The position numbers and the translations under genes are program-made. Of a DNA stretch of 64,000 nucleotides, positions 35,250 to 46,159 are shown in pieces. Source of the DNA: Hymenopellis radicata (lineage: Eukaryota; Basidiomycota; Agaricomycetes; Agaricales; Physalacriaceae); the NCBI GenBank assembly GCA_015501595.1, contig JADNRX010000016.1, positions 310,001-374,000 on the forward strand, written 5' to 3'. The notes under the pieces were generated by a model. The model was not told the origin of the DNA and did no database searches. It saw only the letters and a list, made by a program, of their open reading frames with translations. Position 1 is the first letter of the stretch; every line of letters starts with the position of its first letter.

Positions 35250-36575
35250 GATGACGGCGCGAGCAAAGAGTCGTAGGAAGGCGCGGGTATTTATAGACCG
35301 TCCATGTATAGACCCGCACCGCAGCACACGCCTTCAAGGGAAGGGGGGCGATATTCTTACATTTAACCTCCGGAAACAAAGGAACGCGAACCATGGTGGG
35401 CTAATTCTCGTGATGAGTCCAAAATGGGCTTAAAGGCAAGTACTCTTTACTTAATCGACTCAGTGCATCAAGGCGCGAAAGCAGGTGTAATCTCAACTGA
35501 TCAATTGTGAGATAGGAGGCCTCTCTCGTTCAAAATTAGGACGTACGCACTGCCTTCGTTGGCGGAGTTAGCTGACCGTCGATGCCCAGATTATTTGTGA
35601 CGACAAGAGAAAATCAATTGGTCATATCACTGCATCGGTCCTCGCATTACTGGTGTCGTGCCAAGAGGGTAGACATTTAGAATTACAGAGCCACACAAAG
35701 TAGCGGAGACTGATGAGAGTTGATGACGAGAAATGACAAGAGACGTTATCATTGTCGAAGTTTGATCAAAAGAAGTCAATTGCCTGCCGGTAAGCATGCT
35801 AACGATCATGTGACTGTCAACTTTTTCAGGTTCAAACGTTCAACCGTTGCATTCGCTCAGCCGGGCTCCATCCTCATTCTTCGCATATGCAGAGGATACC
35901 GAACGTCTCCCGATTGAGCTTCTACAAAATTAGCTCAAAACATGACGGCAACGACCATCAGCAATTTGACGCTCGGTTCTCATTGACGGCATCTCCGCAC
36001 ATTCCGACGTCCCTCTGCGCTCCTACCTCGCCTTCTTCGCAAGCGTCGCCAGTTGGGGGACGAAAATAGAACAACGGTCACCGGTCAAAGCGGTATCGTC
36101 GATTCGGCTCTCAACGAGCACACACGCTGCCCATGTTTCAATTGGCCCTCTCTGCGCGCAGAGTCCAAGAAATGTTGAGGTCACATTATCGTCAAGTGCT
36201 CAGTTGATGTCATACCCCACCTTACCCCACGTCCTCACGAGGTCGTGCCGCTCCCCGTATATGTATTGGCATGGAACAAGGTCTGTCTTACTTTCTGTAC
36301 CTTGCATTCATATGATTCGCGCGAGGCTCCTCCTCGTAGCGCAAAAGCGCGTTCTGGATCGCCATCCAAGCGTTTTGTGGTGTAGATCATAGACATCGAC
36401 ATCGCGCGTGTTTCCGAGGCTCGTGCTGAGGCGTCGACACGATCAAGTGGATCGGCTCCTCATTCAATTTGTGAGACCCATTTACGCGCATCCGGGACAC
36501 CTTAAAATCTACATCGTTTTCATTCCTGTCCTCCTTCCACTGTCTCCCTGAGTTTGGCTAGGACTTCAACGAACC
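35250..36575. other. Intergenic; P450 promoter
   Basis: A TATA box for the P450 (minus strand TATAAATA, 35288-35295) lies about 40 bp from its start. No exon or repeat was recognised in the remaining 1.2 kb before the MARVEL-like gene. Confidence 0.5.
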
Positions 36576-37430
36576 ATGGCAGGTACCTCTCACACGTACA
36601 TGGCTGGCCGCCTGGGGGTGTACTTCCTTCTGGTGAGAGTTCTAAGCATCCCCGTACTCCGCTTTAGCAGTTCTCAAGATATCTTTACCAGTTCATCATA
36701 GCTGTCATCCTCTTGGGGCTTTCCTCCTACCGAATCCATTTTACGGAGACTGCGACGGGGGAGCGCCACTTTTATAGTACGTTAGCCTCTTCTCTTCCTT
36801 GACCTCATTAACGGTCTCGCGGCAGATCCTATCGTGGTGGAGCTTATCGTCTGTGCCATCTTGTGTATTATCTGGATTCCATTCATGTACGTATCACATC
36901 TATTTCAACACTCGAGGCTCATGTAGCTCATATAATATAGCGTTTTCTTCGTCGCGGGAGAACCCGACCAGTACCGCGATCATATGGGGAAAAAGCGTCT
37001 CTCTCGCAGACTGGGCTTCGAAGGGCTCGTTCTGTTTATCCTCTGGGTTCTGTGGCTCGTCGGGGCTGCTTATACGACCGTACGTTGTCTTCTCTTCATT
37101 GACATCGGGCTCTGAATATGATCGCAGAACCGTATCCTCCCCGGCCGCAACTATTGCCGCTCCATTAGCGGAAAACAGTGCAGTACCCTCACCGCCATAG
37201 TAGCCTTTGCTTGGATCGGCTTTGGGCTATTGACCATCCTCGCAATCCTGTGCTTGCTGCATCTCCAATCGGCACAAACAATCGACACAAGTAATGCGGC
37301 TGCAGCGAAAGAGAGGGCGCTCGCTGAGCCGAACACGCAACAGGGAACTACTGAACCGCCAGTCAGGATGCCAACTCCCAATCCGGCGCCTGCCCCCAGT
37401 TCCTATCCTGCTCCAGCGACTGCCGTCTGA
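36576..37430 (+). CDS. Four-TM MARVEL-like membrane protein
   Basis: Integral membrane protein with four hydrophobic segments: YFLLFSRYLYQFIIAVILLG, VVELIVCAILCIIWIPFM, GLVLFILWVLWLVGAAYTT and TAIVAFAWIGFGLLTILAIL. The loop before TM3 is charged (DQYRDHMGKKRLSRRLGFEG) and two Cys flank the last loop (NYCRSISGKQC). The tail is Pro-rich and polar. The four-helix layout and size fit fungal MARVEL-domain proteins of membrane organisation and secretion. Five exons, all GT-AG, no damage. Start ATG is in a good context (AACCATGG). Confidence 0.75.
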
Positions 37431-38620
37431 TTGTTCATGATCACGTCTCTTCGGAAGTTTTCTGGTACTGTTACTTTTTTCTATTCGTCCTTTGTATTCC
37501 TACATTCACATTAGTGACTGCACTTTAATTTGTACTTCCAACAAGCATGGCACGAGAACTTTGAAGTTCCATCTGGGTCATGCAACACCACAAATCGGAA
37601 GCTTTATAGTAGTACCAATTGTACGTTTGAGCTCTTCGTGCACATGCGTCCGAGTCCGTGCCCTCCCCTTTATCGTTCGCAGGCAGTCAGCACCGCGGAA
37701 AAGTTCTTCTCTGCCAATTCAAACTCTTTGCCGCACTACGGATGCCCCGGGCGGCTGCGATGAATATCCTATAACAAGCTACCATCGACGTTCAAGTTAG
37801 AGAAACTGGACGTGAAGAGGTTGAAGAGAAATGTGGACAGAACAGCTCTCCCAGATGAGTCAAAAAGGAATCCTAGCACCGTTACCAACTACGACGAAGA
37901 GGAAGCGCGACGGTGCAAACGATAACGACAAGATTTCTGTAGGACATCGGTACATTTCATACAACTTGCTCTTTTCAGTTAACTACTTCCTGATGGCGTA
38001 CACGAACCCATCTTATCCTTTGGTCCCAACGGTTCCGATGACGGTCGCTTCGACCTCCTTATCGCCCCCCACGTCCGCGGCAGCGCTCTGCCCATGGATA
38101 GTATTATGCGTTCCACAGGTCGTCCTCCGAGACCAGATTGAAAGCGTCAGATTTCTTTTGTGACAACACTGGCAATTTGGCTCTATCAAGGAGGAAGGTT
38201 CTGAATCTCAACATCCCTCGGTTAGGCCAAGCTGGTACACTAATAATTTAAGAACGTTTTTCTACTCTGCTGTCGTTCATACTACTTTTGCTCAAACTTT
38301 AGCATATAAACGAACATGAATTTGTACCCAGAGGAAGTACACAGCGACGGTGAACTGTAGCTTTGTACGATATGTAGGAGGCAATTGCCAAGTACATAAA
38401 TATACGTCGATCACAAGCGGGTTTCTTCCAAACCACCATCTTCAGCCGCGTCATCCAACTTCATTGGGCTCTCCGACGTGCCACCAAGGTCGTCTACCAT
38501 TGCGAGAATCTTTGAGATCTCATAGGTCATCTCGGTGTGTATTTACGCCTTCGAAAACACGTCCTTACCATTTCTTTTAGTGGGAAAATTTCCTGCTGTT
38601 CGAGTCAGTCTGCGTTCGGC
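37431..38620. other. Intergenic, no gene seen
   Basis: Several short plus-strand frames exist but none has a recognisable domain or consistent splice partners. Confidence 0.45.
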
Positions 38621-40341
38621 ATGCCGCAGATTGCGTCCAAATGCACCAGCTGTGGTGATTTCCCCAGACGGAGTCTCCATCACGAAGAGAACTACCGGAC
38701 CTCTGTGCTCCTCGAGCGGCTCCGTACCTCGAATTTCCCAGCGACGGACGAGGAGATCTCGCACATCCGACACACCTTATTACCCACTGTCTCCGACGAC
38801 ATATCATCCATTGATTCCCAAGTCGCATCTCTTCATGAGGTCATCAGGTCGATGGAAGATGAGCGAGAGAGGTTGATAAACGTCCAGAAGCGGTACAACA
38901 ACCTCGTTTCCTTGCATCGCACTCTTCCCTTGGAAATCTGGTCGGAGATATTCCTATACACGCGTTCTAGCGCTTCCGATTTCAACGCGTTTAACGCGTC
39001 TGGGCCCATATGGCAGCTCAGCCACGTCTGTCAGAGATGGCGAAACGTCGCTTTGTCCCTTCATTCGTTTTGGTCGACTATGGATCTTCGTTTTCCGAAA
39101 GCGGCGCGGCGGGAAGCAGACGTGCAGCGCTTGGAAACGGTTATTCAGCGTTCCCGTCAGGGTCTGCTAGACGTATCTCTGGTCTCATTGTATAGCGGCA
39201 CTGATCCCTCTATCCTAAAGCGCATCCTCGACGTCGTCCTGGCAGAATCGTACCGGTGGCGGGTGTTACATCTCTCAGATGACCGAGGGAGTTTGAATAT
39301 GCTCTACGCGCCACTTCATAATCAGCTTCCTCGTCTTCAGCGTCTAAGCCTTGATTGTGGTCAGATAGAGCCGAAGGATCAATCAGTTTTCAAAGATTGT
39401 CCTTGTCTTACAAAATTGACTCTTGGTGGAAGCCTGCCAGTCGTTGAATTTCCGTGGGACCAGATTACGGAGCTAGACCTTGCTGGTATGGATGCCGAAG
39501 GCGACGAGGACGACCTCAGGGCATGTATGCGTTTGATTGGACAGTGTCCATCTCTTGAGACCCTCACTGTACCTTACTGGTACTTGGAAGACGACGAGGC
39601 CGCTCCGCCCTACATCCCGACCACCTGCTCAAATGTGCACAAGCTCGATACCAAGTCGGTGCGCGTCATGGATGCTCTCACGCTTCCTCGTCTACGGGAG
39701 GCTTCCCTTGATCCTAACCCTGGCATGGGTCACTACGATGCCCTGTCTTTATTTAAACAACTCCTCATTTGTTCCAATGCTTTGAGTGCTCTCACCAGCC
39801 TTTCGCTTGAGAGTGTGCCACTTGCTGCCTCACCGGACTGTGCCCTCCATTCTATCCTTTCCCAGACACATAGCCTCGCCTTCCTCGCCCTAAAAGTATT
39901 CATAGAGGATGATGATGATGAAACGGAGGTTAGCGACTGGGAACAAATAGTAGCGATCGTGAAATCCCTCAAGGTCATACCAGCGAAAACTGTCACCTTT
40001 CTCCCCTCCTTTCGTCTCTCAACATTCGGGTGTATGACCACCGTGACTCGCAGAGGCTCCTGTATTTTGCACCTATCGCTAGTTTTGCTTCCGCAATCAA
40101 GGCGCGCTGGAAAGGGGCCGATACGGTTGGCCTGGCAAGGCTTAAGACATGCCACTTCTCTGTACAGGCGCCGCAAGACCGAAGGCACTGGGCTGCTTCG
40201 AGGCCCGTCCCGGGTATCTTCAATGATGCAGAAAGGCTTATCTTCAATGCCCTAGTTGACGATGGGATGGACCTCACTATACGGGTCACATCAGATTTGA
40301 CTGAAAACGATAATAACGTGGTTTTCGCAGTGCCCAGTTGA
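38621..40341 (+). CDS. F-box/LRR protein (one frameshift near the 3' end)
   Basis: Typical mushroom F-box protein, a putative SCF substrate receptor. The N-terminus has a CTSCG element, then a coiled coil (DSQVASLHEVIRSMEDERER) leading into the F-box: LHRTLPLEIWSEIFLYT and IWQLSHVCQRWRNVALSLHS. Leucine-rich repeats follow (LQRLSLDCG, LTKLTLGG, ITELDLAGM, SLETLTVP, LREASLDPN). It is intronless for 460 codons. Near 40000-40005 the frame must shift by one base (CTCCCCTCC, one C missing) to continue as SSLNIRVYDHRDSQRLLYF and end at 40341 with FAVPS. No splice site explains it. Unrelated in sequence detail to the three duplicated F-box copies. Confidence 0.8.
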
Positions 40342-40779
40342 ATTGTGCATTTCGGGTAGAGGACTCATCATCGTCATGTGGAAGAATCTTTCTGACTCTG
40401 TGAAGACAGCAGCCGTATTCCCACATCTTTTGAAGTCCTGCAACTTGGACACGAACAACCGTGTGGACCTGTTCCCTTTCCAGACACTATTTTTGTGTAG
40501 AGCGCTTCTGAATCAGTATTGCCATTATACAAACCGTACCCCCTTTGTTTCAAAGATTGTCTGCAATCCAACATGATAATGCAGCTTCTACGGGGGACGT
40601 GATTAATGCCTGGCTGTACAGCTCCCATTCTCTCATACCACCGGCGTCGTCGAAAACGCTACGAGGCGCGTCGCGACTATTGTTAATCCCGCTAATGCGG
40701 CGTCGCCAGAGCTTGTGAGCAAGTGGGCATGCGGTTGAAGGATATGTTTGTCCATATGGTCCGCCGTAACGACGACGGG

Positions 40780-41133
40780 GAGGAGAGGTCTGGATGGCCT
40801 TGATAAGACGACGAACACCCTCCGACTCGGCCCACTCTGCGTGTTTCTCGCCAAAGTTGGAGACTTCACCATTCTGGACTACGTTGTCGACGATCTGCCA
40901 CGCAATCAGCGACGCTCAAACAAATGCGCAGATGATCTCACAATAACGCCACCGCTCTTGACGATCCTCTTAGCCTCTTGGAAGTACTCGGCGATCGACT
41001 CCCAATCCGCGTCAATGAACGCCAAGTCGAACTTGGGAGAGGAGGGGATCTCCTTCAGGGAGGCTAGGGCGGGCCCGACAATGAACTTGACCTTGGAACC
41101 GAGGCCGGCATTGGCCACATTTTCCTCGGCAAC
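40780..41133 (-). pseudogene. Class I O-methyltransferase remnant (CCoAOMT-like)
   Basis: Two exons of a SAM-dependent methyltransferase remain. The first has VAEENVANAGLGSKV and KFDLAFIDADWESIAEYF (acidic metal-binding loop), then VKSGGVI. A 47-nt intron leads to IVDNVVQNGEVS and GVRRLIKAIQTSP. The N-terminal SAM-binding half (GxxxGYS region) is not found upstream, and the C-terminus after 40780 loses similarity. It lies in the 3' flank of the ECM14-like gene, same strand. Probably a truncated relic. Confidence 0.7.
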
Positions 41134-41294
41134 CTGCGACAGTTAGAACGTGAATGGCATTCCATTCACGATCTTCAGATCGCTTCCCCGTACCGATACT
41201 TGGACCCATTGGCCTACCAGGAAGCAGTAGAAATACATGGATTCAAGTGAACGGTAGTAGTACAAAGATATTTCAGCACGCACTTCACACAAGC

Positions 41295-42556
41295 CTACTT
41301 GATCCACCCTGCAAAATATCTTATCATCCCCATTGTTTCCTCGCCCACGGGACGAATCCAAGACTCGGGAAGAACATAGCCAAACGTGCCCGTGTCCCTC
41401 AAATGGACGGCATACGAGAACGGAATAGACGCCTGTAGAGTATGAGCATATGGGTGGAACAACACCTCTGAAATACAGCTCACCCTCTTGTACATCCAAT
41501 CCACGGCATTCCCCGGAGCGCTGTATAAGCTTTCACACAGCGGAGAAACCGTATATTCTGTCTGGTGCACCGACTGAATGGCACGCGCTGCACCCAGAGC
41601 GGCTTCAATTTGATCTTCAGCGTGCTTTGGAACCCGTTTACAAGAGAACGAGAACGGCGGCGAAACTAGGTCGAATATTACACAGGACGAAGGGACAGGA
41701 GAGAGGGCGCTCACTCATCTGACCATAGCTCCTCACGTCCAGGAATACCCTTGGATCGTTGAGCGTCGAAACATAATTCGCAATGCTGTTCGTCTCAGGC
41801 GCCTCGAAAGGCCGCGAGCCGGGATACCAATGGTCACATCCAGGTCGAGGTTTAGATTTTCCTGTCTTCTTCTCAGCTTTCCATTTGTATCCGTAGTTTC
41901 TGAAATTACGCCTCAGCGCGTGTGACGAGAAGAGGAGGCGAAGAACTATACCGATTCATATCGACGCCAACGCATTCGTCGTCCTCATCACGACTATTTT
42001 TCTTGCGGTCGCCCCATCTCTGGCGCGTCTTGTACCAGAACCGATCCGTTTCCCAAGTATAAACGTATCCATCAGGGTTCGGGACGGGTATTATGTGTAC
42101 GGTCCAGCCTGTAAGCTCCGGCAGATATGAAGAGGAGCTTTGAGATGCGTTTGAGGATAATGCCAGTGCATGAGCGATATACAGCGGCGTAGACATCGCA
42201 ATCCACTGTACGCAATTTGGTCAGTTAACGCAAATGGAATGTTGGAAATACACTACTTCACGCGCGTGCTGTGCACCAAGGATGACCATGTCCTTTGTCT
42301 GCCCAACATTGCCGGGCTTTCCTTTCGTTATCACGCCAGGCGTCGAAATAACTACGCCCTGCATCTCCCGGCCCTCTGCAGAGTGACCTAATTGGACGGT
42401 CCGCACCTGTTCAGGGAACGCATCTGCAAGTCCATACAGGAAAGATTCAACTTCGAATAGTGGGTGGTATTTGGAGTGGAATCGATCGTCGATTGCACTG
42501 TAATTGACGGCACCTAGACTAGAGGAGGAGTGAAATGGTATCTGAGCTGCATCGAC
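41295..42556 (-). CDS. M14 carboxypeptidase-like protein, ECM14-type pseudopeptidase (5' end unresolved)
   Basis: Secreted/vacuolar M14 metallocarboxypeptidase fold implicated in cell wall in ECM14 relatives. Readable parts: FHSKYHPLFEVESFLYGL, QLGHSAEGREMQGV, zinc motif ILGAQHAREVW, IIPVPNPDGYVYTWE, RSYGQM, SAPGNAVDWMY and YAVHLRDTGTFGYVLP, ending YFAGWIK. The position of the catalytic Glu (usually ELRD) is His (HLRD), and the third zinc ligand (usually HSY) is Arg (RSYGQ). Loss of the Glu is known for ECM14, so it is probably catalytically inactive. About seven introns. The exon at 42556 starts in the frame VDAAQIPFHSS; the signal peptide and prosegment upstream (perhaps 42590-42700) were not resolved. 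Confidence 0.8.
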
Positions 42557-43272
42557 CTAGTCCTGTGGTAAGTCTTGCTAAGAGGGATTATTGAATAGCG
42601 CACATGCGTGCAGACAAGTATCCCAAGTGTATACAAAAGCAGTGTCGTCGCTGGGGAGCTGAAATAGCTTAAAATTCTGTTCGGTAAATGACTACATGAG
42701 GTCAGTAGTTGGACCGCACTGTCCGAGCAAACGCGTACTTCATGTGGCGCAATTTGAGTGGTCGTAGTCGGGGAGGCCTCGTATCATGCCCGTCAGTAGT
42801 CGTGGTTTGGCCGTGGGTGTCAGTGTCAAAGCTTCGCACAACTTTCGGCCGCAGGCACGGAGATTCGGACCGAGTTCCGAATTGGTTCCGAACAGATCTG
42901 TTTTTCAATTTTCCTTTCTCTCTTCGTGTCACTTCTGTCTCTATTATGTCTATCAAGCTCTCAATCTATTGCTGTTCAACTGGCCACATTTTCACTAAGT
43001 ATCCTCCTAGTGTGCCCAAATATGACTCTTCCGGGCTTGTCTTTGTATCTGCTCTCTCATCCTCAAAACTCTCGTGTTCACCAAAATCTCGGGGATATTG
43101 TCTGAAGTCTGAAATGTCTCGCACCGGGCCTCACATAAAGAAACAGTGAACGCGTGCAGTGTCGCGTACGGATGTTAGGCCCTTCAACTTCACCAAATAT
43201 TAACGACCTAGACCCTGGCGGGGGTTATAGCATCCTGATGCTTGTCACCAGCGCTTTCTGACAGACACCACC
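42557..43272. other. 5' region of the ECM14-like gene and intergenic
   Basis: A short minus-strand open piece at about 42690-42600 (FKLFQLPSDDTAFVYTWD) may be the missing upstream exon of the ECM14-like gene. The rest shows no gene. Confidence 0.4.
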
Positions 43273-44643
43273 ATGGGCTCTGATACTTTATGTTCAGTAT
43301 GTCTTTGTTTCTCCTCTTTCTTTGGACTAAAGCCTCATCAGCTTACTGGGGCTGTTATTACACCAACCGCTATATCGTCTCGAGCTTTATCAGCCATGCT
43401 AGTAACTTTGGACCGGAGACTGAGCCGCTCAGACTGTCCGACAGTATCCTTGAGAGGCTGGAATATTCTCCCCGCGATGTTCAGGGCTCCCAAGATATTG
43501 TCTTGCTCGTTCCTAAAAACGAGGATGGTGAACTGGACATTGAGGATTACGAAGGGCCAAGTACATGATTTATTCTTCTTGCCACGTCATCTAACTAAGC
43601 TTTTCTCGACAGCGCCCACAATGTTTTCCGACTCCACAGTGGAAGCAGTTGTCAACTTCACTATAGGTGATGATCCTGACCTCAGCGGGTTCAAAATTGT
43701 CTTCCCCGACGATCCAGACGCCGAGGACTTGGACGTCTCGATGTATGGCGGATATAACAAGTTCTACATCTTCTTGTACGCTTACCGCATCCTCATTGGG
43801 CGCTTTCCGGAGCTCGAACCTCACATGATATACGCAACGCTCGCAAGCTCCGAGTGCCGCTGGTACAAGGATGAGGAGTATAGTAAGATCGCGGACCAGT
43901 ACGCCTGGTTCTGGCGAGTTGCGGACGTTGTTGAGGACGATATCGAAGAGCCTGGGGACGCCGGATATGACGACAATCTTGGAAAGTGGGAGTTCTTCTG
44001 GCTCAAGTTGTTAAGTGCGGAAGACAAGAGTGAGGATGAGATCATACGCGACGCGTGGTTCGGAAAAGGAAGGCTATATCACTTTGCATGCGCAGACGAG
44101 TAAGCTTACCTTCTTTTACCCAATGGCTTTACTGATCGGTGGACTGGTAGTTTTCCAAAATCAGAGCCATTCGCGTCATTCCCGGCTGCTGGCCAGTCCG
44201 ACACCTTGTTCTCCAAGCTGCCGTTTGACGTCCTCGACTATCTCTGCGACGCCTACCTTAGCATCGGGGAGGCCTCCTCTCTCCTTTGTCTCAACCGTTC
44301 CTTACGTGCCGCCCTCCTTCCCTTCATCAACACTTTCGCCCAGAAGGCCATTGCGCGGCGTCATCCATATTGGTTACCCATCGTCGCGCCGTGTCTTCGA
44401 GGGGATGAGGAACAGCTCTTCTGGGAGCAGATGTGGGAAGGACTGGGTGGGGAGGTTCCGTGGGCGCCGTACGCGAGGGAGTGCGAACAGAGTCCGGGCA
44501 TGAGGAATCGGCAACGAATTTGGGGAATGGCGGACAGATTCAAGGACCACATCAAAGCGCAAGGATGGTTGGATGGGAGGACGCATGCTAAGCTTAGCGC
44601 GTCTACGATCCAATATTCCGGTTTCACTCTATACGCGTCGTAG
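43273..44643 (+). CDS. Uncharacterised acidic protein with F-box-like C-terminal part
   Basis: Not a family I can name. Exons read SDSILERLEYSPRDVQGSQD, NFTIGDDPDLSGFKIVFPDD, YNKFYIFLYAYRILIGRF, YAWFWRVADVVEDDIEEPG, then after an intron at about 44099-44151 FSKLPFDVLDYLCDAYLSI and LCLNRSLRAALLPFI, which look F-box-like, and a long helical C-terminus. The beginning is ambiguous: an ATG at 43273 with a first intron, or 43290 reading through as MFSMSLFLLFLWTKASSA, which looks like a signal peptide and would contradict an intracellular role. The C-terminal half has an inverted, decayed copy at 44690-45000. Confidence 0.65.
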
Positions 44644-44689
44644 GATCAATTAAGGTTGTTCGATTCCCCAGATCCTGAGTGGCGCGCGA

Positions 44690-45000
44690 ACTGGACATCC
44701 GACAAGAGGAATACCTGTCGCGGAGATAGTTGACGACGTCCAACGGCGGTTTCTAAACACGGTGCCAGACTGTGCATCCAGGTAAGACAGAAATAACTCT
44801 GAGTAGGCAGGTAGAAACGGCACCAGGTCCCAATCCGGAACGGCCAGCAGTAAGTACGGTAGGAAGAAGAAGGTGTCTTACTCGTCTGCGTGCGCAAGTT
44901 GGTATAACCTTCCCTTTTCGAACCACGTTGTCTTAAGTTGCCCTTCTCAGCTAACAACTTCAGCCAGAACTGCAAGGGAAGCGACGAACGAATGCTCCAG
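44690..45000 (-). pseudogene. Inverted decayed copy of the acidic F-box-like gene
   Basis: On the minus strand this matches 43995-44290 of the gene upstream. It includes FWLKLL, the GCAGACGAGTAAG splice donor and the start of the F-box-like exon (CCGTTGGACGTCGTCAACTATCT against CCGTTTGACGTCCTCGACTATCT). Frame is lost, and similarity is clearly reduced but continuous. It lies only about 50 bp beyond the parental stop codon in convergent orientation. Confidence 0.8.
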
Positions 45001-46159
45001 TAACATTCGAACCAATCACAGGGCGATAAGAGGCATTTGGTGGCCGCTCCCGAACGACCTCCCACTAGCACTTCGTCCTGCAAGGCCGTCTTCATCTCAT
45101 CTCCGCGATTATTGGACTCAGTTCTGATGCAGCCAGATAAGACAAGCGTGTGAGAACTCAGCTTGTGCGCGAGAGGGTTAGTTAATGGGTTTGTTCTAGC
45201 TCCGAGCGTCTGCGTGGATGAAGACGTCGCTGTGAAGCTGAGCCTTGACGGATGCGGTAAGGATTGGGATCCTGACCGGAGATAGGTCTGGCTGCAAACG
45301 TCGACACTGGTACGCAAGGTGAACGGGGTCAAGGGAAGTAGTATCAGATGAACCCGAACATCCCAAGCGTCAGCGAAAGAAGAAAGGAAAAGGGACGGCG
45401 GGCGGGGCAAAAATTGAAAGAGGAGAGGCCCGAGATGAAGGCGAAGTGGCGGTGCAAGTCGAGTGAGCGCGAAGAGCGTGCGCGCACACGATCGCGGACC
45501 TGAAGAGGAAAGTGGTACAGTAACGTCAGTACGTGTGGTCTGTTCCTTGCCTTATCTTACACTTATGCTCCTAGTAGCCGTTCGCAAGCTCACGTACTAC
45601 TAGCAAAAACCCATACTCAAATAGAGGTGTGTCATAGTCAGGGGAAGGACGCCCAGCCACATGAAGCAAACCTGGATCTTACTCGTCGACGGATCCCAAG
45701 TTGATATAGGAACACCCAGCGCAAGCACAATGAGCTGTGGGGCGAAGGTCGCCTCCGCGGTGCCGGTTGGTAAAGTTCGGCTGGCTCATGAGGATTCACC
45801 GCCCAGATATTCCACTAGTGGACCTGTCATATGCCCATGACCATAACGAATGGTCCCTAATCCATGAATGGTGAATTGTGGATTTCGTCGAAGAAAAGAA
45901 GAATGTCATTACTAGGTGCGACGATGAAGTTTGTTTCTTCATTCGATGGTCGCCACATCTGGAGGTCATTTTACCTCGTACTAGTCCGCCTCTACTTGAC
46001 ATGCAGCTAGTCCGGCACGATGCCACTACGTGCCAATGCCCACTCTTGTAAACATTCTTCAAGTCGTCGGATCATTGTGGATGGGTAAATGGAGCGCACG
46101 TTTTCGGGTATAAAGTCTGCCTCTGGTCTCCAGACTCTACAGCCCACTCATTCATTGAA
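45001..46159. other. Intergenic, no gene seen
   Basis: The open frame continuing on the minus strand to 45410 has no recognisable domain. A TATA-like GGTATAAAG at 46108-46116 lies about 45 bp before the next gene. Confidence 0.45.

Noticed and set aside
44646..45410. 254-aa minus-strand open frame
   Set aside because: It covers the inverted decayed copy of the neighbouring gene; the protein read does not follow the parent's frame, so the length is chance.
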